Shown piece after piece: positions 5,632-12,735 of a stretch of DNA of 17,345 nt; positions within the stretch are counted from its first letter, which is position 1, and every line of letters starts with the position of its first letter. This DNA comes from Prevotellaceae bacterium (GTDB lineage Bacteria; Bacteroidota; Bacteroidia; Bacteroidales; UBA932): positions 1 to 17,345 of the forward strand of contig JAITSM010000175.1 in the NCBI GenBank assembly GCA_031287815.1. Direction: 5' to 3'. The notes beneath the pieces are model-generated. The model saw only the letters and a program-made list of their open reading frames with translations, did not search any database and was not told the origin of the DNA. The position numbers and the translations under genes were made by a program.

Positions 5632-5672
5632 ACATGCGTAAGCTCCGGGCATGTATCGGAGTTTACGTATGT
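5632..5672 (+). promoter_or_regulatory. Long hairpin between tuf and tRNA-Trp
   Basis: Arms 5632-5647 (ACATGCGTAAGCTCCG) and 5657-5672 (CGGAGTTTACGTATGT) pair along 16 bp, with two G-U wobbles and a 9-base loop. No T tract follows, and tRNA-Trp begins 6 bases later at 5678. It therefore does not look like a standard intrinsic terminator. An RNase processing site that separates the tuf mRNA from the tRNA, or a partial attenuator, is more likely. Confidence 0.6.
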
Positions 5673-5677
5673 AAAAC

Positions 5678-5748
5678 AGGGGCATAGTTCAAGGGTAGAA
5701 TAGCGGTCTCCAAAACCGTTGATGGGCGTTCGAATCGCTCTGCCCCTG
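5678..5748 (+). tRNA. tRNA-Trp (anticodon CCA)
   Basis: Acceptor arms AGGGGCA (5678-5684) and TGCCCCT (5741-5747) pair perfectly. The anticodon loop CTCCAAA carries CCA at 5710-5712. The discriminator is G, standard for tRNA-Trp. CCA is not encoded. It sits between tuf and secE, a location for tRNA-Trp known from several bacterial phyla. Confidence 0.97.
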
Positions 5749-5856
5749 CAAGTAACAAGGCGGTGTGTTACGGCTGCCGAGTGAAATTAAATGAATATAG
5801 CCGGAAAATTTGCAGTAGCTTCCACAGTGAATTAACGGCACAAGTCATTAAAAACA

Positions 5857-6051
5857 ATGAAAAAAATTAAAACGTACATCAAAGAATCGTACAACGAATT
5901 AGTACATAAAGTGTCGTGGCCTACATGGTCGCAACTGCAAAGTAGCGCTATTGTAGTAATGATTGGGTCGGTAGTGCTGGCGCTGGTAGTGCTGGTTATG
6001 GACTTAGCATTTAGAAACGGCATGTCTTTTATTTACGAAATGTTGTACTAA
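5857..6051 (+). CDS. secE: Preprotein translocase subunit SecE
   Basis: The 64-residue protein is the single-span form of SecE, the small essential clamp subunit of the SecYEG channel in the inner membrane. An amphipathic N-terminal helix (about residues 2-18) leads to the conserved VSWPTW motif at 19-24, followed by one transmembrane segment at about 30-50. Its length matches SecE of most bacteria outside the gamma-proteobacteria, where three spans are common. nusG starts 13 bases downstream, the usual secE-nusG pair. The 108-base gap after tRNA-Trp contains no clear promoter. Confidence 0.96.
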   Translation: MKKIKTYIKESYNELVHKVSWPTWSQLQSSAIVVMIGSVVLALVVLVMDLAFRNGMSFIYEMLY

Positions 6052-6064
6052 AAGCTTAAAGAAA

Positions 6065-6616
6065 ATGAGCGAAGTTACTAAACAATGGTACGTGTTGAGA
6101 GCTGCGGGCGGTCGTGAAAAAAAGGCTAAGGAGTATATTGAAAACGAAGTAAAGCGTTTGAAACTCCAAGAACATGTGTCGCAAGTACTCATCCCGACCG
6201 AGAAAATTTATCAGGTAAAAAATGGTAAAAAAGTGAGTAAAGATCGCATCTATTTTCCGGGTTACGTTTTAGTAGAAGCTGATCTGGTAGGGGAAGTAGA
6301 ACATGTCTTACGTAATATTCCGAATGTTTCCGGTTTCTTGGGTGAAACCAAAGGATCCAAACCTATGGCGTTACGCTTATCGGAAGTGAATCGCATTTTA
6401 GGCCGCGTGGACGAACTTTCAGAAGTTAATAACGAAGAAAATGCTACTCCGTTTGTAGCCGGCGAGCCGGTGAAAGTAATCGATGGGCCTTTCAATGGTT
6501 TCGACGGCATTATAGAAGAAGTAAACGAAGATAAGAAAAAATTGAAGGTAATGGTCAAAATTTTTGGACGGAAAACCTTACTCGAATTAGGCTTCATACA
6601 AGTAGAAAAAGAATAA
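6065..6616 (+). CDS. nusG: Transcription termination/antitermination factor NusG
   Basis: The 183-residue factor binds the RNA polymerase clamp and affects elongation, pausing, Rho-dependent termination and coupling to the ribosome. The N-terminal NGN domain covers about residues 6-115 (WYVLRAAGGREKKAKEYIE; DRIYFPGYVLVEADL). The C-terminal KOW domain starts around residue 130, with GEPVKVIDGPFNGFDGIIEE. Length is normal. It lies between secE and rplK, with 12 bases to rplK, so it is made together with its polymerase and ribosomal partners. Confidence 0.98.
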   Translation: MSEVTKQWYVLRAAGGREKKAKEYIENEVKRLKLQEHVSQVLIPTEKIYQVKNGKKVSKDRIYFPGYVLVEADLVGEVEHVLRNIPNVSGFLGETKGSKPMALRLSEVNRILGRVDELSEVNNEENATPFVAGEPVKVIDGPFNGFDGIIEEVNEDKKKLKVMVKIFGRKTLLELGFIQVEKE

Positions 6617-6628
6617 TAAAAAAACATT

Positions 6629-7075
6629 ATGGCTAAAGAAATTGCCGGACTAATCAAATTACAAATCAAAGGTGGAGCAGCTAATCCCTCTCCACCGGTA
6701 GGTCCTGCATTAGGTTCCAAAGGTGTGAACATAATGGAGTTTTGCAAGCAGTTCAATGCTCGTACGCAAGACAAAGCAGGGAAAGTATTGCCTGTTATCA
6801 TTACTGTTTACAGCGACAAGTCGTTTGACTTTATCGTGAAACAACCCCCGATTGCGGTGCAGCTTAAAGAAGCTGCAAAAATACAATCGGGCTCACCGGA
6901 ACCTAATCGCAAGAAAGTAGCTACCGTAACATGGGAACAAATTCGTACTATTGCTCAAAACAAAATGCCCGATATGAACGCCTTTACGCTCAAATCGGCC
7001 ATGAGCATGGTAGCAGGGACAGCCCGCAGCATGGGAATTACCGTTGAAGGAAATTTCCCTGCCGATGTAAACTAA
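6629..7075 (+). CDS. rplK: 50S ribosomal protein L11
   Basis: The 148-residue protein binds 23S rRNA in the GTPase-associated centre at the base of the L7/L12 stalk. The proline-rich N-terminal segment with PPVGPALG (22-29) and the rRNA-binding C-terminal domain (TWEQIRTIAQNKMPDMNA and TARSMGITV) are both intact. Length is close to the usual 140-145. The rplA start follows 13 bases after its stop, the standard L11-L1 arrangement. Confidence 0.98.
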   Translation: MAKEIAGLIKLQIKGGAANPSPPVGPALGSKGVNIMEFCKQFNARTQDKAGKVLPVIITVYSDKSFDFIVKQPPIAVQLKEAAKIQSGSPEPNRKKVATVTWEQIRTIAQNKMPDMNAFTLKSAMSMVAGTARSMGITVEGNFPADVN

Positions 7076-7088
7076 AAAACATGCAAAG

Positions 7089-7790
7089 ATGAGTAAGTTG
7101 ACAAAAAAACAAAAAGTAGCCTACGCCCAAGTAGAATCCACTAAACAATACAAAATAACTGAAGCCGCACAATTAGTAAAAGATACCACTTTTACGAAAT
7201 TTGATGCGTCGATAGATATGGCGGTACGTTTGGGTGTGGATCCACGTAAACCAAACCAAATGGTACGTGGCGTAGTAACTCTTCCGCATGGAACAGGAAA
7301 AACTACTCGTGTATTGGTACTGTGTACGCCCGATAAAGAGGCGGATGCGAAAGCCGCAGGTGCCGATCACGTAGGATTGGATGAGTATATAGAGAAAATC
7401 AAAGGTGGCTGGACAGACATTGACGTTATCATTTGTACCCCGTCGGTAATGGCGAAAGTAGGTGCATTGGGACGCGTGTTAGGCCCGCGTGGTTTGATGC
7501 CAAACCCTAAAACTGGTACTGTGACGATGGAAGTCGGTAAAGCAGTAGAGGAAGTAAAAGCAGGGAAAATCGACTTTAAAGTAGATAAGCAAGGCATCGT
7601 TCACGCATCCATCGCAAAGGTATCGTTTGACGCAGCTAAAATTGCCGATAACGCTTCCGAACTCTTGAATACTATTGTGAAACTAAAACCTTCTTCGTTG
7701 AAGGGTACTTACATTAAGAGCGTTTACTTGTCGTCTACGATGGGCCCCGGCATCAGCGTAGATACGAAAGTATTAACGGCTGCCGAATAA
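7089..7790 (+). CDS. rplA: 50S ribosomal protein L1
   Basis: The 233-residue protein forms the L1 stalk next to the E site. The signature GRVLGPRGLMPNPKTGTVT starts at about residue 128. Both the rRNA-binding domain I and the inserted domain II (GADHVGLDEYIEKIKGG) are present. In E. coli L1 also represses translation of its own operon by binding a 23S-like site in the leader. No such site is visible in the 12-base nusG-rplK gap, so any autoregulation here would need another site. Confidence 0.98.
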   Translation: MSKLTKKQKVAYAQVESTKQYKITEAAQLVKDTTFTKFDASIDMAVRLGVDPRKPNQMVRGVVTLPHGTGKTTRVLVLCTPDKEADAKAAGADHVGLDEYIEKIKGGWTDIDVIICTPSVMAKVGALGRVLGPRGLMPNPKTGTVTMEVGKAVEEVKAGKIDFKVDKQGIVHASIAKVSFDAAKIADNASELLNTIVKLKPSSLKGTYIKSVYLSSTMGPGISVDTKVLTAAE

Positions 7791-7808
7791 TCAAAAACGA
7801 ATGACACA

Positions 7809-8330
7809 ATGAGAAAAGAAGAAAAGGCCGCGATTATTGATAGGTTAGCAGAGCAGCTGCAACAGGCGCCTAATTTTTACATAGCCGATATTTCCGGCTT
7901 AAACGCTGAAAAAACAACACAGCTTCGCCGGCTTTGTTTTGAGAAAAAAGTAAAATTGGTAGTAGTGAAAAATACCCTGCTGCAAAAAGCTTTGGAAAAA
8001 AACAAATTCGTCGAAACTGATTTGTACAGCGTGTTGAATGGCCACACTTCCGTGATGTTTACCGAAGTCGTAAACGCTCCCGCTAAGTTGATAAAAGAAT
8101 TTAGCGCAGCCAACGGCAAACCCGAATTGAAAGGTGCATACGTGCAGGAATGCTTGTACGTGGGGGCAAATAATTTGGAGACATTGGTAAATATAAAATC
8201 ACGTGAAGAGTTGATAGGCGATATCGTCGGATTATTGCAATCGCCAGCCAAATCTGTTATCTCCGCATTACAATCCAGCGGCGGCAAATTGGCAGGTATT
8301 GTGAAAACTCTTTCGGAACGCCCAGAATAG
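7809..8330 (+). CDS. rplJ: 50S ribosomal protein L10
   Basis: The 173-residue stalk-base protein anchors the L7/L12 dimers. The N-terminal rRNA-binding domain is recognisable (EEKAAIIDRLAEQL; FYIADISGLNAEKTTQLRRL; LVVVKNTLLQKALE). The C-terminal helix that binds L7/L12 corresponds to the last 30 or so residues. The gap from rplA is only 18 bases, so the long L10 leader used for autoregulation in E. coli is absent here. Confidence 0.97.
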   Translation: MRKEEKAAIIDRLAEQLQQAPNFYIADISGLNAEKTTQLRRLCFEKKVKLVVVKNTLLQKALEKNKFVETDLYSVLNGHTSVMFTEVVNAPAKLIKEFSAANGKPELKGAYVQECLYVGANNLETLVNIKSREELIGDIVGLLQSPAKSVISALQSSGGKLAGIVKTLSERPE

Positions 8331-8337
8331 AACAAAC

Positions 8338-8400
8338 AGGCAATATTGCCTAAAATAAAAAAAGTAACAAAAAATAAAAACATTAAAAAATAAAAACATC
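8338..8400 (+). promoter_or_regulatory. rplL leader: palindrome followed by a tandem A-rich repeat
   Basis: The 70-base gap before rplL holds the perfect 14-bp palindrome AGGCAATATTGCCT (8338-8351). After an A-rich run come two tandem 16-bp units, AAAAAATAAAAACATT (8369-8384) and AAAAAATAAAAACATC (8385-8400), the second ending directly at the ATG. Bacteroidetes lack strong Shine-Dalgarno dependence, and A-rich unstructured leaders favour translation. L7/L12 is needed in several copies per ribosome, so this probably raises rplL translation above rplJ. Confidence 0.5.
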
Positions 8401-8778
8401 ATGGCAGATACCAAAAAAATTGCAGAAGAATTGGTAAACCTTACCGTTAAAGAAGTTCAAGAATTAGCTACTATTCTTAAAGAAGAGTATGGCATCGAAC
8501 CGGCAGCCGCTGCAGTAGCAGTAGCCGCTCCGGCAGCAGGCGGCGGAGCCGCAGCCGCAGTCGAACAAACAGCATTCGACGTGATTCTGAAATCACCCGG
8601 ACAAACTAAATTACAAATCGTGAAAGTAGTAAAAGACATCACCGGTTTGGGCTTGAAAGAAGCTAAAGATTTAGTGGATGCTGCTCCGAAAGCGGTAAAA
8701 GAAAAAGTTTCTAAAGCCGAAGCGGAACAAATCAAGGCGCAACTCGAAGAAGCGGGCGGGGAAGTTGAAGTTAAATAA
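8401..8778 (+). CDS. rplL: 50S ribosomal protein L7/L12
   Basis: The 125-residue acidic stalk protein recruits translational GTPases. The N-terminal dimerisation helices are at about 1-32, the flexible alanine/glycine-rich hinge at about 33-54, and the factor-binding C-terminal domain from 57 (FDVILKSPGQTKLQIVKVVK, TGLGLKEAKDLVDAAP). Length and architecture are normal. It is followed by a hairpin with a T tract before rpoB. Confidence 0.99.
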   Translation: MADTKKIAEELVNLTVKEVQELATILKEEYGIEPAAAAVAVAAPAAGGGAAAAVEQTAFDVILKSPGQTKLQIVKVVKDITGLGLKEAKDLVDAAPKAVKEKVSKAEAEQIKAQLEEAGGEVEVK

Positions 8779-8811
8779 ACTTTCCTCCCGTACAATCGGG
8801 AACCCTAACAC

Positions 8812-8847
8812 AGGTTTAGAACCCTTCGCCGGGTTCTAAGCCTTTTT
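8812..8847 (+). terminator. Intrinsic terminator or attenuator between rplL and rpoB
   Basis: Arms AGGTTTAGAACCC (8812-8824) and GGGTTCTAAGCCT (8831-8843) form a 13-bp stem with one G-U pair and a 6-base loop, directly followed by a run of T (8843-8847). A smaller stem TCCCG/CGGGA lies just upstream (about 8786-8801). I see no promoter of convincing quality before rpoB. This is therefore probably a partial terminator that lets some polymerases through, lowering rpoBC expression relative to the ribosomal proteins, as the E. coli rplL-rpoB attenuator does. Confidence 0.75.
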
Positions 8848-8886
8848 GTCGTTAAATAAGTTTATAGTTCAACTAATCCGAATAAA

Positions 8887-11800
8887 ATGTCGCAAAGAAA
8901 CAATAATCAACGCATCACATTTGCTTCTTCCAAAAGTGCTCTGGAATATCCTGACTTTTTGGAAATACAATTAAAATCGTTTCAAGATTTTTTCCAACTT
9001 GAAACTATAGCCGAAAACCGTAAGAACGAAGGGCTATTCAAAGTCTTTCAAGAAAATTTTCCAATTACGGACACACGTAATAATTTCGTTCTCGAATTTG
9101 TAGATTACTTTGTAGACCCTCCGCGTTACTCAATGGAAGAGTGCCTGGATCGTGGCCTTACGTACAGCGTGCCGTTAAAAGCGAAATTAAAGTTGTACTG
9201 TACCGACCCGGAACATGAAGATTTTGACACCGTCATTCAAGATGTGTTTTTGGGGACTGTGCCTTACATGACGCCGCGCGGAACGTTTATTATCAACGGT
9301 TCAGAGCGTGTAGTCGTATCTCAGTTGCACCGTTCGCCCGGTGTATTTTTCGGGCAAAGTATTCATGCCAACGGCACCAAACTGTATTCGGCGCGTATTA
9401 TCCCATTTAAGGGTTCGTGGATAGAATTTGCTACGGACATCAACAATGTGATGTATGCATACATTGACCGGAAGAAAAAATTGCCGGTAACTACTTTACT
9501 TCGCGCCATTGGTTACGAAAGCGACAAAGATATTTTGGAAATCTTCGGATTGGCTGATGAAATCAAAGTTAATCCCAATGCTTTGAAAAGAGTGGTAGGA
9601 CGCAAACTCGCAGCCCGCGTATTGAAAACGTGGATTGAAGATTTTGTGGATGAAGATACCGGCGAAGTAGTTTCTATTGAACGGAACGAAGTGGTACTCG
9701 ATCGCGAAACTATTCTTGAGGAAGCGCATATTGATTCAATAGTCGATTCTGGCACTACCACGATATTAGTGCATAAAGAAGACGCTAATATTAGCGATTT
9801 CGCCATTATCCACAATACTTTGCAAAAAGACCCGTGTAATTCAGAAAAAGAAGCGGTGGTGTACATCTATCGACAATTGCGCAACTCTGAACCGCCTGAT
9901 GAAGCTACGGCTCGCGACGTAATTGATAAATTATTTTTCTCCGATAAACGGTATGATTTGGGGGAAGTGGGACGTTTTCGCCTCAACCGCAAATTGGACT
10001 TGCGTACTCCTGCAGGCGTTCGTGTGCTTACGAAAGAAGACATTATCGCTATTATTAAACATTTGATTCAGTTAATCAATTCGCGTGCCGACGTGGATGA
10101 TATTGACCATTTGAGCAATCGTCGTGTACGTACGGTCGGCGAGCAGCTTGCCAATCAGTTTAGCGTGGGCCTGGCGCGTATGGCGCGTACTATTCGCGAA
10201 CGAATGAACGTGCGCGACAATGAAGTGTTTGTTCCAACCGATTTAATTAACGCGAAAACGCTGTCTTCCGTGATTAACTCCTTTTTCGGAACGAGCCAGT
10301 TGTCGCAGTTCATGGATCAGACCAACCCGTTGGCGGAAATGACGCATAAACGCCGTATGTCGGCACTTGGACCCGGCGGTTTGTCGCGTGAGCGTGCAGG
10401 CTTTGAAGTGCGCGACGTGCATTATACGCATTACGGACGGTTGTGCCCGATTGAAACGCCGGAAGGCCCGAATATCGGTTTGATTTCTTCGTTGTGTGTG
10501 TACGCGCGCATTAATGATTTAGGCTTCATTGAAACGCCATATTTAAAAGTAGAGAGTGGCAAAGTTGAACGCTCTACAAAAAATGTGGTGTACATGAGCG
10601 CCGAAGAAGAAGAATATAAAATGGTGGCGCAAGCGAACGCCAGCATTAACGATAAAGGCGAATTTACGGATGACCGCGTTAAATGCCGCTACGAAGCCGA
10701 CTATCCGGTGGTAGCTCCCGATAAGGTGGACTTGGTAGATATAGCGCCGAATCAAATTGCGTCGGTAGCCGCATCGTTAATTCCTTTCTTGGAACACGAT
10801 GACGCCAACCGTGCATTGATGGGTTCTAACATGATGCGGCAAGCTGTTCCGTTGGTTCGCCCACAGGTGCCTATCGTTGGCACCGGCTTGGAAAGCTACG
10901 TAGCGCGCGATAGCCGTACGCAAATTACCGCTGAAGGAAAAGGTGATGTTGTGTATGTAGATGCCAACGAAATTCATATTAAGTATGAACGGAGCGACAC
11001 GGAACGTTATGCAAGTTTCGACCCGGAAGTCAGTATTTATAAATTGCCGATTTACCGTAAAACCAACCAAAGTACTACCATTCACTTGCGGCCAACTGTA
11101 CGTAAGGGAGACAAAGTGGCGGAAGGGCAAATTCTCACGGATGGTTACGGAACGCAAGATGGCGAATTGGCATTGGGCACTAACCTGAAAGTAGCGTTTA
11201 TGCCTTGGAAAGGCTACAACTTTGAAGACGCTATCGTACTTTCGGAACGCTTGGTGCGCGAGGATGTCCTGACGTCTATCCACGTGGATGAATATATCAT
11301 GGAAGTACGGGATACGAAACGCGGCTTGGAAGAATTAACTAACGATATTCCGAATGTAAGCGAAGAAACTACGAAGAATTTGGATGAAAACGGTATTATC
11401 CGCATTGGCGCAAACGTAGAGCCGGGCGACATTTTGATTGGTAAGATTACGCCGAAAGGTGAAAGCGACCCGTCGCCTGAAGAAAAATTACTGCGCGCTA
11501 TTTTCGGCGATAAAGCCGGCGATGTGAAAGACGCTTCATTGCGTGCAACGCCGTCATTGTATGGCACGGTGATTGAACGCCGCCTGTTCTCCAAAGTGGC
11601 GAAAGAAAGCGGAAAGAAAGGAAAGCAGGCCAGCAAACTGCAAATGCAAAAAGTGGATGACGAGTTTGTAAAGAAAGCAAAAGTCTTAAAAGAACAGCTT
11701 GTCGAAAAATTGTTCAAATTATTGGAGGGCAAGACTGCTCAAGTCGTTTCAGATATTTATGGCGCTGAAATTATCGGCAAGGGCATGAAGTTTACGCAAC

Positions 11801-12705
11801 GCGGGTTGATGGCTATTGATTACGAAAATATCAATCCGAACAAGTGGACGAACGATAAAGATGCAAATACGCTTATCAAAAAAACCATCAACAATTATTT
11901 GATTCGTTATAAAGAATACGATGCGGAAGTGAAGCGTATCAAGTACAACCTGACTATTGGCGACGAACTGCCTTCGGGTATTATTCAATTGGCGAAAGTA
12001 TATATCGCCAAGAAACGTAAAATCAAAGTAGGTGATAAGATGGCGGGACGTCACGGAAATAAGGGTATTGTAGCGCGCGTAGTCCGCGATGAAGATATGC
12101 CTTTTCTGGAAGACGGCACTATTGTGGACATTGTATTAAATCCGTTGGGCGTGCCTTCGCGTATGAACTTGGGACAAATTTACGAAACCGTGTTGGGATG
12201 GGCAGGCAGGGAGCTTGGATTGAAATTCAGCACGCCTATTTTTGACGGCGCAAGTTTGGAACAAATTACGGAATACACCGAAAAAGCAAAGCTCCCGATG
12301 TACGGACGTACTTATTTGCGCGACGGCGGCAGCGGCGAATTATTTGACCAACCGGCAACCGTCGGCGTGATTTACATGATTAAACTCGGACACATGGTGG
12401 ACGATAAAATGCATGCACGTTCTATCGGGCCGTATTCGCTGATTACGCAACAACCGTTGGGCGGTAAAGCCCAGTTTGGCGGGCAGCGTTTCGGGGAAAT
12501 GGAGGTTTGGGCGCTCGAAGCGTTCGGCTCATCGAATATTTTGCAGGAAATTCTGACCATTAAATCCGATGATGTTAACGGGCGTGCGCGTGCTTATGAA
12601 TCCATTGTAAAAGGCGAGCCGATGCCTGCGCCGGGAATTCCCGAAGCATTGAACGTTATTTTGCATGAGTTGCGGGGCTTGGGATTGAGCCTGCGGTTAG
12701 AATAA
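8887..12705 (+). CDS. rpoB: DNA-directed RNA polymerase subunit beta
   Basis: The 1272-residue subunit forms the upper pincer and part of the active centre of RNA polymerase. The rifampicin-binding cluster FGTSQLSQFMDQTNPL followed by THKRRMSALG is intact, with D477, H487 and S492 at the positions of E. coli D516, H526 and S531. These carry the residues of rifampicin-sensitive enzymes, so no target-site resistance is visible. CPIETPEGPNIG and the active-site loop KVGDKMAGRHGNKG (1047-1060) are present. The C-terminal clamp region has the conserved KAQFGGQRFGEMEVWALEA, and the protein ends LRGLGLSLRLE. It starts 108 bases after rplL, downstream of the attenuator-like hairpin, and is followed after 30 A-rich bases by rpoC. 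Confidence 0.99.
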   Translation: MSQRNNNQRITFASSKSALEYPDFLEIQLKSFQDFFQLETIAENRKNEGLFKVFQENFPITDTRNNFVLEFVDYFVDPPRYSMEECLDRGLTYSVPLKAKLKLYCTDPEHEDFDTVIQDVFLGTVPYMTPRGTFIINGSERVVVSQLHRSPGVFFGQSIHANGTKLYSARIIPFKGSWIEFATDINNVMYAYIDRKKKLPVTTLLRAIGYESDKDILEIFGLADEIKVNPNALKRVVGRKLAARVLKTWIEDFVDEDTGEVVSIERNEVVLDRETILEEAHIDSIVDSGTTTILVHKEDANISDFAIIHNTLQKDPCNSEKEAVVYIYRQLRNSEPPDEATARDVIDKLFFSDKRYDLGEVGRFRLNRKLDLRTPAGVRVLTKEDIIAIIKHLIQLINSRADVDDIDHLSNRRVRTVGEQLANQFSVGLARMARTIRERMNVRDNEVFVPTDLINAKTLSSVINSFFGTSQLSQFMDQTNPLAEMTHKRRMSALGPGGLSRERAGFEVRDVHYTHYGRLCPIETPEGPNIGLISSLCVYARINDLGFIETPYLKVESGKVERSTKNVVYMSAEEEEYKMVAQANASINDKGEFTDDRVKCRYEADYPVVAPDKVDLVDIAPNQIASVAASLIPFLEHDDANRALMGSNMMRQAVPLVRPQVPIVGTGLESYVARDSRTQITAEGKGDVVYVDANEIHIKYERSDTERYASFDPEVSIYKLPIYRKTNQSTTIHLRPTVRKGDKVAEGQILTDGYGTQDGELALGTNLKVAFMPWKGYNFEDAIVLSERLVREDVLTSIHVDEYIMEVRDTKRGLEELTNDIPNVSEETTKNLDENGIIRIGANVEPGDILIGKITPKGESDPSPEEKLLRAIFGDKAGDVKDASLRATPSLYGTVIERRLFSKVAKESGKKGKQASKLQMQKVDDEFVKKAKVLKEQLVEKLFKLLEGKTAQVVSDIYGAEIIGKGMKFTQRGLMAIDYENINPNKWTNDKDANTLIKKTINNYLIRYKEYDAEVKRIKYNLTIGDELPSGIIQLAKVYIAKKRKIKVGDKMAGRHGNKGIVARVVRDEDMPFLEDGTIVDIVLNPLGVPSRMNLGQIYETVLGWAGRELGLKFSTPIFDGASLEQITEYTEKAKLPMYGRTYLRDGGSGELFDQPATVGVIYMIKLGHMVDDKMHARSIGPYSLITQQPLGGKAQFGGQRFGEMEVWALEAFGSSNILQEILTIKSDDVNGRARAYESIVKGEPMPAPGIPEALNVILHELRGLGLSLRLE

Positions 12706-12735
12706 AAATAAATAGAATAATAAAAGTCAAAAAAT

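Noticed and set aside
8843..8870. Separate rpoB promoter (TTTTTG and TATAGTTC)
   Set aside because: The -7 candidate misses the consensus TTTG and the spacing is about 14 bp, not the 19-21 bp seen at the good promoters in this window.
10300..10400. Rifampicin-resistance changes in rpoB
   Set aside because: The residues at the positions of E. coli D516, H526 and S531 are the sensitive-type D, H and S.
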